Of a stretch of 64,000 nucleotides of DNA, positions 54,625-64,000 are shown in pieces. The DNA is taken from NCBI GenBank assembly GCA_007570785.1, contig ML664662.1:2592058-2656057 (forward strand), in the 5' to 3' direction. How positions within the stretch are numbered: the stretch's first letter is position 1; every line of letters starts with the position of its first letter. The notes beneath the pieces are model-generated. The model saw only the letters and a program-made list of their open reading frames with translations, was not told the DNA's origin and ran no database searches. The position numbers were made by a program, and so were the translations under genes. Source of the stretch: Antilocapra americana (lineage: Eukaryota > Chordata > Mammalia > Artiodactyla > Antilocapridae).

Positions 54625-55558
54625 TCAGTTCAGTTCAGTTGCTCAGTCGTGTCCAACTCTTTGCGATTCCCATGGACTGCAGCACGCCAGGCTTCCCTGT
54701 CCATCACTAACTCTCAGAGCCTACTCAAAGTCATGTCCATCCAACCATGCCATCCAACCATGTCATCCTCTGTTGTCCCCTTCTCCTCTCACCTTCAACC
54801 TTTCCCAGCATCAGGGTCTTTTCAAATGAGTTGGTTCTTTGCATCAAGTGGCCAAAATATTGGAGTTTTAGCTTCAGCATCAGTCCCTCCAATGAATATT
54901 CAGGACTGATTTCCTTTAGGATGGACTGGTTGGGTCTCCTTGCAGTCCAAGGGACTCTCAAGAGTCTTCTCCAACACCACAGTTCAAAAGCATCAATTGT
55001 TTGGGGCTCAGCTTTCTTTATAGTCCAACTCTCACATCCATATATGACTGCTGGAAAAACTATAGCTTTGACTAGTGGACCTTTGTTGGTAAGATAACGT
55101 CTCTGTTTTTTAATATGCTGTCTAGGTTGGTCATAGCTTTTCTTCCAAGGATCAAGCGTCTTTTAATTTCATGGTTGCAGTCCCCATCTGCAGTGATTTT
55201 GGAGCCCCCCAAAATAAAGTCTGTCACTGTTTCCATTGTTTCCCCATCTATTTGCCATGAAGTGATGGGACTGGATGCCATGATCTTAGTTTTCTGAATA
55301 TTGAGTTTTAAGCCAACTTTTTCACTCTCCTCTTTCACTTTCATCAAGAGGCTCTTTAGTTCTTTGCTTTCTGCCATAAGGGTGGTGACATCTACGTATC
55401 TGAGGTTATTGATATTTCTCCTGGCAGTCTTGATTCCAGCTTGTGCTTCATCCAGCCCAACATTTCACATGATTTGCTCTGCATGTAAGTTAAATAAGCA
55501 GGGTGACAATATACAGCCTTGATGTACTCTTTCCCAATTAGGAACCAGTCTGTTGCTC
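54625..55558 (-). mobile_element. BovB LINE 3' end, longest copy (about 930 bases)
   Basis: Reverse BovB: CAGTTCAGTTCAGTTGCTCA, AACCTTTCCCAGCATCAGGG, GGACCTTTGTTGGTAAGATA, CAAGCGTCTTTTAATTTCAT, CTTTCATCAAGAGGCTCTTT, GCAGGGTGACAATATACAGC. A 101-residue minus frame (55072-55377) is a stretch of the BovB reverse transcriptase region; the minus frame 54731-54961 is its C-terminal tail in another frame. Broken and 5'-truncated. Confidence 0.95.
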
Positions 55559-56284
55559 AATCAGGGACCAAAAGAAGGAAAGCTGTATTAGTTTGGGATG
55601 TCAGAGAGGGCTCAGGTCCACACTCTGACTTTGGTTCCTCCTATTTTCTAAACTCAAGCTTCCCTCCAAGCTGAACTAAATCACACTCTTCATTAAGTCT
55701 TAGTGATTCTACTTACTACTTAAGCCTTACCTCAATACCTTTTTATAGCGACACTGCCCTTTCTTTGAATTCTGAAGTCCACTGCACACACTTTCATTTG
55801 TCTATATATGATTGTATAACAAGTCTACAGTTGTTTTGAGTGTTTATTTATATATTGCTTTTCTCCAGCTGAACTATAAGCATTTCCAACAAGAAAAGAC
55901 AATTGAAGATGTAACTTCTATCTTCTCTAACATAGAATGTGATACTGGGTACACAATGGACATCAATAAGTATTTGTTAAAACAGGGAAGAAATAAGTGA
56001 GTAAATGAAGTTAGAGAGCTCAATTGCTGCACTAAAAAGTAAGGTTTGTTTATGTTCAATTAAGTTTGGTTCACTACCTGAAATTTGATTAAATTGTTTG
56101 TGCATATTTCCAAATGTGGGAGAGTGGAACTGCTTCTGAGATTTAAATGATACAATCATATTGGCCCATATTGGATTTCTTTTGCAAGGTAAATAAGGAT
56201 TGTGGTACTGATACAAAATGTACCTTCAAGTGAGTTAAATTCCTACCTCTTATACAGCTTGTAGCACATATAGCAAAATTGTGA
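55559..56284. other. Apparently single-copy stretch
   Basis: Begins at the 5' break of the BovB copy. No repeat recognised; short frames on both strands at 55812-56216 have no domain. Confidence 0.3.
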
Positions 56285-56420
56285 GGTAGGAAGAATATAA
56301 GCCTTGGAAGAAGTGGCACCTAGAATCAAATGCTGAGATGTCATTCACCAACTAGGTGGCCTTGGAGAAGTTAATGAGCATCACTTAATCCGCCTCATGT
56401 CTTTATATGTATTTTGTGTA
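56285..56420 (+). repeat. MIR SINE fragment
   Basis: AGCCTTGGAAGAAGTGGCAC, TTCACCAACTAGGTGGCCTT and AGTTAATGAGCATCACTTAA follow the MIR core loosely. Diverged. Confidence 0.5.
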
Positions 56421-57387
56421 CAATTACAGATTTGCATTCTTTTTATGTTCTCAACTCAGCTCAATATAATAGGTTTACAAGTCTCAACATTGTGTATCAA
56501 TTGATACTATTATACAAGCTTTGCATTGATGTTCTAAAATTGTGTTAGGGCCCTGGGACAGATCTAGAGGATGTCTTTAGCTTCTTGCCACATAGACGAG
56601 ATCTTTCCTCCCAAGCCCCCATCACGTACCATTAAAATATTGTTTGAAAATTGTAACATCTGAAACTTTTTAAAAAACATAGTCCTAATTCTTAATTTTG
56701 TCATCCATGCCAAGTAGTAATTATAGGCTTCAGAACTGTAGAATTTTGTTCTGAGTTTGATGTAAAAAGGAACAGAAGTGTCTTCCTACCATATCAATAC
56801 AGCAACTCATCCTATGATAAAGAGGTCAGATTCATTATTTGTTTGTCATCATTCTGCCAATACAGGTTCTCTTAGGCCATCAAGTTAACAGGTCTAATAT
56901 CAAGAGAGTATTTAATAAAGAAATCAGTTTCTCTTTTCCAGCTATTTTCTTCTTAGACTACAAGGCTAATGAGGCTGTTGAAATATGTTGACAAGAAAGA
57001 AACAATATTTTTAAGAACTCTTATTTTTGTCTTCTGTCCTCCATTTCATCCTGCTACCAAAACTTTCAGTTGAGGTCAAACTGAGAGCTCACAAATTTCA
57101 TTCATAGATATGTAGAACAAATGTTTCCAGCACCACCCTTCTGATGAACAGCTGAAAAACACAATGAAAATAGCAACACATGGATGGTGAATCATACAAG
57201 ACAGTATCTCGAACAAACAGGAAAAAATAACCTTTCTTTTTAGAAAGCTTTCCATCTGTTCTTCAAAGATAAGTACATTTGGTGTATGCATGCATGCATG
57301 TGTGAATAAACACTAAATAAGTCAAATGGTAGATGATGTAAGATAGTGCAATGACTGCTATATCAATTTTTGCCTGGTGGTGAGATA
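56421..57387. other. Apparently single-copy stretch
   Basis: No repeat recognised apart from an (ATGC)n patch at about 57286-57300. The 71-residue minus frame (57076-57291) has no domain. Confidence 0.3.
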
Positions 57388-57400
57388 CTATTTGACATTT

Positions 57401-57714
57401 TAAATTATTTACTATATTTATTTTGGGGGTACACTGGGTCTTCCTTGCTGCTTGCAGTCTTTCTCTAGTTGTGGTGAATGGGGGCTACCCTTCATTGCGG
57501 TGCAGAGGCTTCTCATTGTGGTGGCTTATCTTGTTGTGAAGCATGGGCTCTAGGGTGCTCAGGCTTCAGGAGTTCTGGCACGTGGGCTCAATATTTGTGG
57601 TGCATGGACTTATTTGCTCTGCAGCGTGTGGACTCTTCCTAGACCAGGGAATCAAACCCCCTGTCTCCGGCACTGGCAGGCAGATTCTCAACCACTGGAC
57701 CACCATGGAAAGTC
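57401..57714 (-). mobile_element. Long CHR-type SINE with 13-bp TSD
   Basis: Reverse full copy: TTTATTTTGGGGGTACACTG, GCAGTCTTTCTCTAGTTGTG, CTTCTCATTGTGGTGGCTTA, CCTAGACCAGGGAATCAAAC, CTCAACCACTGGACCACCAT. The perfect TSD CTATTTGACATTT at 57388-57400 and 57715-57727 fixes both ends. Confidence 0.93.
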
Positions 57715-57727
57715 CTATTTGACATTT

Positions 57728-58277
57728 CTGAAACTTTTAAAAAAATACTTTAGAGAGATTTTTTTATAATTAAGTATGTAGTCAATTTTTGTAAGCAGTT
57801 TTCAGTGCTTGAGAAAAATATCTATTCACAAGCTGTTGGGTTTGGTTCTACACAATCCATTAGCTCAAGCTTGTTAATTGCATTGTTTGACTCTTCTATA
57901 TACTTAAGTTTTCTTCTTCTTAATCTATATCTCTCTAAATGAGGTGTGTTAAATTCTCCACTAATTGAATAGTTTTAGAATTTTTTTAATTTAAAAAATA
58001 GGTTTAAAATTCTCTATGCAGTATTGGCTTTTTTTTTGCTTTATATATTTGGAAGACCTGTTAGATGCATTCCAACTCATGACTGTTATATATAATTTTT
58101 TTTCTTTTTAATACTATGTAACAAGTTACTTTATCTCAAATAATGCCTTTTTGACTTGAGGATTATTTCATTTGGCATTCATATTGTGAATATTTCATTT
58201 CTTTCTGTTCTTGGGTTGGCCTATTTTCTTCATCTCTTTTGTCATCATATTTAAAGAATTTTTATTGATTAAAAAAC
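57728..58277 (-). repeat. Old L1-like sequence, antisense
   Basis: T-rich plus strand with GTTAAATTCTCCACTAATTG and TGAATATTTCATTTCTTTCT, typical of reversed L1 ORF2. Target region of the TFAP2C retrocopy, which was inserted at its right end. Confidence 0.45.
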
Positions 58278-58630
58278 ATCTGAGGTGACACACATCCTGG
58301 ACACTATGGGCTTGGCTGAGAACCAGGGCCCCCGGTGGAGGAGATGCAGGATGTTGACAAGTACAGTGTGTCCATGACCAGCATCTATTTCAGCATGATC
58401 AGACAATTACTCAGCAAAAGTCCTGTTTCAATAACCGAGAACACCTTGACTCTGCCTTGTCAGGAGGAGCTGGTGGGGGCTCTGATGAATCTCAATAAGG
58501 TATTCTGCTTGGTCCCTGGCAGATTATCCATCTGCAGCTCTGCATGGAAATGCATAGTAACAGTTGCTGAAGTCCAGAGTGACTGTCCCCACCTAAGTAC
58601 TTAGATGCATCATTACTAGTAGGTATTCTT

Positions 58631-58857
58631 GCATGTCAGTGTGAAGTCACTTCTGTCATGTCCAACTCTTTATGAACCTATGGACTGTAGCTCTCCAAGC
58701 TCCTCTGTCCATGGGATTCTCCAAGCAAGAATACTGGAATGGGTTGTCATTTCCTTCTCCAGGAGATCTTCCCCACCCAAGGATCTAACCCGCATCTCTT
58801 AAGTCTTATGCTTTAGTGGGCAGATTCTTTACCACCTAGTGCCACCTGGGAAGCCCC
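58631..58857 (-). mobile_element. Bov-tA SINE inside the TFAP2C pseudogene
   Basis: Complete reverse copy from TCAGTGTGAAGTCACTTCTG to GTGCCACCTGGGAAGCCCC. The perfect 13-bp TSD AGTAGGTATTCTT is at 58618-58630 and 58858-58870. Removing it restores the reading of the pseudogene through the start of its DNA-binding domain, so the SINE arrived after the retrocopy. Confidence 0.95.
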
Positions 58858-60557
58858 AGTAGGTATTCTTAGAAAAGCCAAGTGTAAAAATTTTGGCCAG
58901 TCCCTGTAGGAGAAGTTGGACAAAATGAGTTGAATCTTCCAGCCAAGGGACAGAAAACTACTCATATCACCCCTCATGTCACCATCCTGACATCTTCAGT
59001 AGAAGGTGAGACTGTTCGTTTGGCCTAGGACTTTGCCTGTGTCTGCAAAGCAGAATTTCCTAGTAAATCCATGGCTGAGTATTTAACCAGACCTCATCTC
59101 AGAGGACAGCATGTGATGGCACCTAGGAACAATATGCTGCTGGCTGCACATCAAGTGTGTAAGGGATTCAGAGACCTTCTCAGTCAAGACCAAACTCCCA
59201 ATGGGAACAACCAGCCCACCCCATTCCTAGAGACCAACATCCAGAACTGCTTGTCTCATTTCAGCCTGATCACCCATGGATTTGGCAACCAGGCCATCTG
59301 TGCTGCTGTGTCTACCCTGCAGAACTACATAAAAGAAGCCCTGAGAGTCATGGACCATCCTGGAGACCACAGTCCAGCCAATTCTAGCAAAACCCTAGAG
59401 AAGATGGAGAAGCACAAGAAGTAAAATGGTGGTGAACCAAGGACCAAAGAGTCTAGAAGGAAAAGGACTCCCAAACCATCTCCACCAGGGTAGACTGGCA
59501 CCTCGCTTGCCTGGGGGACAGAGTTGTTATCCACCTACCTATGAAAAAGGCCTCAGTTGATTTCCAGGTCTTCACAGGCCCACCTGGATTCCTTAGTAAT
59601 TAAGGAGTGCTGAAGTGTCTCCATAACTCTGGACGAGATGTCAGAAGGTAATAAGTGCTGGTTCTTTCCCCATTAAGCTTATGTTTTATTTTTTGTGGAA
59701 CTCCACTCTTTCTTTCTCTGAAAGTGGTGGTACAAGTTTTAGAACCTTTTAAATAAATTCCCCAGGCTAGCAAAAACCCATACACACTCAGCTGTTGAAA
59801 TATCAAATTGATATGATTCAGATCAACAATAACTTTCAGTGTTAAGGTAAACATATATAGCTTCTTCAGTCTCATCTTACATACCCCTTGTTCAAAAGGG
59901 CCCTTTGGGTTTTACAAAACTTGTAGAAACAAAGCCTGCTGACGATTTTATGCTTTCCTTTAAAAAATCTTTGAAAGTTAACTCTTCAAATAGGAGACTC
60001 TTTGAAATGACATGTTTTTGTTTAAGATACAGAAGCTTTATTTTGCATATTTATTTCACATCTTGGTGTTTCAAAGAAACTTGAAAAGGGAGGCATGAAG
60101 CATTGTTTTTTGCTGTTTGTCATGCCCAAGTCCCAGGGGAGGCTCTGTGTTTTAAGAAACTGCGTTGAATGTACAGATTTTATTTATGCATAATTTAATG
60201 GGATCTGTAAATAAGGGTGCACTTCTCATGATGTGAAGTCAACACAGTTGACCTCTGCCCCATTCTCTCGGATTTGATTTTAATATTAATTTTTAAAGGT
60301 GACAGGGTAATCTAAGGTACATTCTTAGGTTTTATTCGTGTGTACACTCCTATTAAGAGTTAAGAGTATCTTGAGCTTTGTTCTTGACTCTGGAAAACCT
60401 ATTTAATTGAAGCTTTCAGTTCACAAAGCAATAACTTTGTCTCATTTCTGTTGGGCTGAACCCAAAGATGTGTGTGTGGGTGAACAAGGAGTTTTAGAAT
60501 TGAACCCCTTGCCTCTCAGTGTTCCCTAAATAATTGTTGTATATATGAAACCTGTGT

Positions 60558-60563
60558 AATAAA
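60558..60563 (+). other. Inherited polyadenylation signal of the TFAP2C retrocopy
   Basis: AATAAA 20 bases upstream of the poly(A) run starting at 60583. It is the parental mRNA's cleavage signal carried along by retroposition. Confidence 0.85.
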
Positions 60564-60600
60564 AAGTATTCTCAATACTCAGAAAAAAAATCTGAGGTGA

Positions 60601-61670
60601 GAAACTATAGCTGAGTTGAATAGCTACGTATATTTGTGATTACTAATATCTTTATTTCTAACATCTTTTTCATGTTCTGTGTATCATGCCTTCTCGTGGT
60701 TTCTATTTTTAACTGATTTTTAAACATTTCTTTCTCTTTTCTCATTTGTAAGTTATTGTTCCATTTCTGTTCTTTTAATGGGAACCCTTAAATGCTTAAC
60801 ATGCATACTTGACCTAAAAAGTTAGTATCGTTTCCCTTCACTTGAACAACAGAAGATCTGGGAACACAAACTCTAAGCATAATTCTCCTATCTTCCATGT
60901 TTTTGTTGTCTAGTATTTAGTTGCCCCTTGTTTCTTAACCTCCATTGTTGTTGTTTTTATAGTTAATATTTATTTAGATTTGAACTCCATGTTGAGCAAT
61001 GACAGCTCATATTACTCTTACATCCCAGTTCTTTATCTTGGGTTCAGTTTCCTTCTTATTAAAATATATCCTTTAGAGTTTTTTCAGCAAAGTTCTATGT
61101 ATGTCAACTCTCTCATTCTTTGTTTTTCTAAAATTAACTTGGTTTTGACTCAGTCTTGAATGAACTCAATCTTGCTGACAATAGAATTGAAGTTAACAGT
61201 TGAAGATAGTATTCAGTTATCTTTTGACATGATTGTTAAGTCTCAGTCTAATTTTTGTTCTTTGGTCTTTTTTCCTGTTTTACCATATTTTGGGTATTTT
61301 GCAGTTTCACTGTGTTGACCTCTGCCCCATTCTCTCTAATCTCTCCTATTGGAATCTTATTAGATGTGTATTGTACCTTCTTATTCTTGCCTCCATGTTT
61401 CTTAGGGTTTTTTGGCTACATTTTCCAACTCTTCATTTCTCTTTGCTGGATTATAAGTAATTTTCACAGGTTTGTTTTCAGCTGTCTTTAACATAGACAT
61501 TAAATTTCAATTTTGATTACTCTTTTTCAAATAACCCTCTTCAGATACTAGTTTTTTCATGTTTTTCATTATTGTTTTAACTCCTATTTTAAATGTTTCA
61601 CTTTAAAGTCTCCTTTTACGATGTCAAGAAAATAAATAAATTAGAAATTTTAAAAAGTCAATGCACTACT
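60601..61670 (-). repeat. HAL1/L1M LINE, antisense
   Basis: Reverse old LINE: CTGTTTTACCATATTTTGGG, CTCCTATTGGAATCTTATTA, GATGTGTATTGTACCTTCTT, GCCTCCATGTTTCTTAGGG and TTTTGATTACTCTTTTTC follow the reversed HAL1 ORF1 region. The Phe/Leu-rich plus frames at 61233-61491 are antisense artefacts. Confidence 0.55.
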
Positions 61671-61779
61671 CCCTCAATAATAACTTCATTAAGTAGTTTG
61701 CTATGTATCCTTCTAGTGTTTCTTTATACAAATAAAAGGGTTTTTTAATGTGTATTGATTTTCCTCCTTGTTTACCATA

Positions 61780-62154
61780 AGGCAACTTTATATACTATAT
61801 TAACATTGGTCTGTTTTGCTTTTTGTATGTAAAAACATGACCTCATTCCTTTATGCCTTTATGCAGCATTCCATTGTGTGGATATATCATGGTTAATTTA
61901 ACCAATACCCTACACTCGGATTGTTTCTAGTTTTTTGTTTTTTACACTTAAAGATAATCCTGTAGTGAACATCATTTTAAGAACACTCAGCTATATGGGA
62001 TAGAGTTACAGAGTGGGATTGCTGGGTCAAAGCATGGCTATATTTGGAATTTTAATAGATAGAACTCAATTGTTCTTCATAGTGGTTACAACATCTTGTG
62101 CCCCACCAACAATCATGAAAGTGCTTTCCTGATTCTCCACAGTATCACTAGTAA
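61780..62154 (-). repeat. HAL1/L1M4-like LINE 3' region, antisense
   Basis: Reverse: GCAGCATTCCATTGTGTGGA, GGTTAATTTAACCAATACCC, GATTGTTTCTAGTTTTTTG, GTGGGATTGCTGGGTCAAAG, GTGCCCCACCAACAATCATG. Consensus order kept. Interrupted at its right end by a SINE. Confidence 0.7.
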
Positions 62155-62363
62155 TGAAAGTGTTAATGTATCAGTCGTGTCCAACTCTTTGCGACCCCAT
62201 GGACTGTACCCCATCCGGCTCCTCTGTCAATGGGATTCCTCAGGCTAGAATACTGGAGTTGGTTCCTAGTCCCTTCTCAAGGTGATATTCCCGATGCAAG
62301 GATTAAACCCAGATCTCTCAAATTGCAGGCAGATTCTTTACTGTCCGAGCCACCAGGGAAGCC
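62155..62363 (-). mobile_element. Bov-tA SINE
   Basis: Reverse copy: ATGTATCAGTCGTGTCCAAC to GAGCCACCAGGGAAGCCCA. Flanking TATCACTAGTAATG and ATAACACTAGCAGTG give an imperfect TSD around CACTAG. It sits at the right-hand end of the HAL1 region. Confidence 0.92.
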
Positions 62364-62399
62364 CATAACACTAGCAGTGTGTGTGTAAAATTTCTTTAA

Positions 62400-62503
62400 T
62401 AATTAAAAATTTTTTCATTTTATAGTATAGCTGATTTAATAATGTTGTGTTAGTTTCAGGTGTATAGCAAAGTGATTCAGTTATCCATATATATTCTTTA
62501 CCA
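62400..62503 (-). mobile_element. L1 3' UTR end (artiodactyl type)
   Basis: Reverse L1 end: TAATGTTGTGTTAGTTTCAG, GTGTATAGCAAAGTGATTCA. About 100 bases. Following sequence to 62690 is unassigned. Confidence 0.75.
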
Positions 62504-62694
62504 CCCTGAATGCCTGATCTCATCTTTAATCATTTTAAAATACATCACATTATCTCTTAGATTATTACAATGTCTCTAGTTCTTAGTATCTTCCTGAATA
62601 TTATTTGTGGACTTCTCCCTCACTGAGGATCCTTTCTTCTCATGTTCATAATTTGTGTTAGTGAGCATCTCTTCCTCAGATTTTCTCCCCCACC

Positions 62695-63085
62695 CCTTTT
62701 TCGATTATCTATTGCTACAAACAAATTACTCTAGAGCACAGTGGTTTGAAATGACTATGTTGCTCGTGTTTTTGTGGGTCAGAAATTCAGGAAGGACTTG
62801 ACTGAGTAGCTCTTACTTGAGTTCTTTCATGTTTTGGCAGTTAGATGCCAACTGAGCCTAGAGTCATCTGAAGGCTTTACTGGGTTGGACATCCACGATG
62901 GCTCACATTCAGGGCTGGCAGTTGGTTCTGGATTCTGGCTGTCAGTTAACAGCTCAGCTGACATGTAGTGTGGGAGCACTATGTGTGGACTCTCCAACGT
63001 GGCAATCTCAGGATGGTGATACTTCTTTACGTGGAGGTTTAGGGCTCTAGCACAAGTGGTTCAGCAAACAAGGTGGGAGTTTCAA
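62695..63085 (-). repeat. Old LTR (MaLR/ERVL-like) remnant
   Basis: Reverse LTR-type text: CGATTATCTATTGCTACAAA, GTTTTTGTGGGTCAGAAATT, AGTCATCTGAAGGCTTTACT, GGGTTGGACATCCACGATGG, TGTGTGGACTCTCCAACGTG. Related in type to 12.8-13.2 kb. No coding sequence. Confidence 0.55.
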
Positions 63086-63099
63086 TTCCTCTCTTTGTT

Positions 63100-63240
63100 A
63101 ATTTCTTTATTTTTAATGGAGAATAATTACTTTACAATATTGTGTTGGTTTCTGCCATACATCCACATGACTCAGCCATAGATTTAATATGTCCCCTCCC
63201 TCTTGAACCTCCCTGCCACCTCCCACCCCATCTCACCTAG
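63100..63240 (-). mobile_element. L1 3' UTR end, left part of an inverted L1 composite
   Basis: Reverse ruminant L1 end: poly(T)-like start, GGAGAATAATTACTTTACAA, TATTGTGTTGGTTTCTGCCA, CATGACTCAGCCATAGATTT. It directly abuts ORF2 sequence in the opposite orientation. Confidence 0.85.
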
Positions 63241-63598
63241 CCATAGCAATTAGAGAAAGAAAAGAAATAAAAGGAATCCAGATTGGAAAAGAAGTCAAAC
63301 TCTCACTGGTTGTAGATGACATGATGCTATACATAGAAAACCCTAATAAAACCACCAGAAAATTACTAGAACTAATCAATATAGTAAAGTCACAGGATAT
63401 AAAATTAATACACAGAAATCCCTAGCATTCCTATACACTACCAGTGAAAGATTATAGAAATTAATAAAACAATCCCATTCACCATTGCAATGAAAAGAAA
63501 AAAATACCTAGGAATAAATCTACCTAGAGAGACAAAAGACCTGTATGCAGAAAACTAGAAAACACTAATGAAAGAAATCAAAAATGACACAAACAGAT
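63241..63598 (+). mobile_element. L1 ORF2 (reverse transcriptase region) fragment, inverted part
   Basis: Forward L1 ORF2: GGAATCCAGATTGGAAAAGA, GTAGATGACATGATGCTATA, ACACAGAAATCCCTAGCATT, TCCCATTCACCATTGCAATG, CCTAGGAATAAATCTACCTA. It covers the palm region around the catalytic-motif area but has frame breaks. Opposite in direction to the 3' UTR at its left. Confidence 0.85.
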
Positions 63599-63636
63599 GG
63601 AGGCAGATTCTTTACCACTGAGCCACCAGGGAAGCC

Positions 63637-63637
<1 letters not shown>
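63599..63637 (-). mobile_element. Bov-tA head fragment
   Basis: Only the tRNA-derived head remains, reversed: GGCAGATTCTTTACCACTGA then GCCACCAGGGAAGCC. The BovA body is missing. Loss of the 3' side is unusual for a retroposed SINE and points to deletion or recombination. Confidence 0.8.

Positions 63638-63675
<38 letters not shown>
63638..63675. repeat. (CA)n microsatellite
   Basis: About 18 CA units between the SINE head and an L1 3' end. Confidence 0.95.
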
Positions 63676-63679
<4 letters not shown>

Positions 63680-63950
63680 ATATTACTCAGCCATAAAAAA
63701 GAATGAAATAATGCCATTTGCAGCAACATGAATGGGCCTAGAGATTGTCATACTGAGTGAAGTCAGTCAGAGAGCGACAAATATCTCATAGGTAGAATAT
63801 AAAAAATTACATAAATGAACTTATTTATAAAAACAAAAACCCAGACTTAGAAAATGAATTAATGGTTACTGGGGGAAAGGACCAGGGGAGGGAAGGATGG
63901 AATAGGAGTTTGGGATTGACATGTACACACGGCTTATATTTATTTATTTT
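63676..63950 (+). mobile_element. L1 3' end (artiodactyl type)
   Basis: Forward: AATATTACTCAGCCATAAAA, GCAACATGAATGGGCCTAGA, TACTGAGTGAAGTCAGTCAG, GGACCAGGGGAGGGAAGGAT, GGGATTGACATGTACACACG. A different, older L1 type than the composite at its left. The window's last 50 bases are T-rich and unassigned. Confidence 0.85.
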
Positions 63951-64000
63951 TTTTCTATCTTTTTTGGGTTAATTGAATATGTTTTTAGGATTCCGTTTTT

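Larger units (their letters stand above)
58289..60582 (+). pseudogene. TFAP2C: Processed pseudogene of transcription factor AP-2 gamma
   Basis: Intronless, 5'-truncated retrocopy. In broken frames it reads the TFAP2C region after the activation domain (SVPGR-like LVPGRL, KVTVAEVQ), then the basic/helix-span-helix DNA-binding domain (LETNIQNCLSHFSLITHGFG, ALQNYIKEAL) to KTLEKMEKHKK and TAA at 59422-59424. The 3' UTR runs on to AATAAA at 60558-60563 and a poly(A) at 60583. Frameshifts occur near 58.33 and 58.38 kb; in-frame stops are TAG 58907-58909 and TGA 58931-58933; a few codons are lost before PGDHSP. Flanking TSD ATCTGAGGTGA (58278-58288 and 60590-60600) marks L1-mediated insertion. The 117-residue frame at 59071-59424 is its largest intact piece. 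TFAP2C rather than A/B/D/E is chosen because of the HLxG, ETNIQNC and EKMEKH text. Not functional as a protein. Confidence 0.93.

Noticed and set aside
55072..55377. Minus-strand 101-residue frame as a possible gene
   Set aside because: It is the reverse transcriptase region of a truncated BovB LINE, a repeat remnant rather than a host gene.
59071..59424. A functional AP-2-like protein from the 117-residue frame
   Set aside because: The frame is only the C-terminal third of the DNA-binding/dimerisation region, its ATG is an internal Val-to-Met change, and stops and frameshifts lie upstream. It is part of a processed pseudogene.
1..64000. A novel multi-gene system
   Set aside because: No gene cluster, shared-strand operon, or conserved coding array exists here. 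The window is ordinary ruminant non-coding DNA with repeats and one retrocopy.

Overview
The window is nuclear DNA of a ruminant, most likely a bovid. The evidence is the repeat content: five BovB (RTE-type) LINE fragments, about 20 Bov-tA/BovA SINEs, several tRNA-related CHR-type SINEs of cetartiodactyls, and L1 3' ends with a ruminant-type 3' UTR. These sit among older mammalian repeats (L2, MIR, MER5, HAL1/L1M, MaLR LTRs and a Tigger-like DNA transposon). The species cannot be decided from the sequence alone (cattle, bison, yak, buffalo, sheep or goat).

I find no intact protein-coding gene, exon set, tRNA, rRNA, snRNA or CRISPR. Open reading frames are short and nearly all explained by repeats read on one or other strand. 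The one clear gene-derived object is a processed pseudogene of TFAP2C (transcription factor AP-2 gamma) at about 58.29-60.58 kb. It has a 5' truncation, frameshifts, stops, a complete 3' UTR with AATAAA and poly(A), flanking target-site duplications (TSDs), and a later SINE inserted in its DNA-binding region.

Layout. 0-10 kb: AT-rich, with HAL1/L1M-like and L2 remnants, a DNA transposon, a MIR, SINEs and a 79-bp L1 micro-insertion. 10-22 kb: dense LINE/LTR nest, including a 2.1-kb L1M copy split by a SINE and a young L1 end, a BovA dimer and monomer with clean TSDs, and an isolated L1 5' head. 22-32 kb: repeat-poor, with a CpG-rich, E-box-bearing candidate regulatory island at about 24 kb. 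32-34 kb: serial insertions stacked on one A-rich site. 34-46 kb: mostly single-copy sequence with scattered MIR, L2, MER5 and SINEs. 46-55 kb: three larger BovB 3' ends, two related LTR-like segments and a nested L1. 55-64 kb: HAL1/L1M remnants, the TFAP2C pseudogene, an LTR remnant and a terminal L1 composite that looks like a twin-primed inversion.

Nothing here behaves as a multi-gene system. The interest lies in the retroposition history and in a few single-copy stretches that may be regulatory. Repeat names come from recall of family consensus sequences, without a database run, so subfamily labels and ends are approximate (tens of bases) unless a TSD fixes them.
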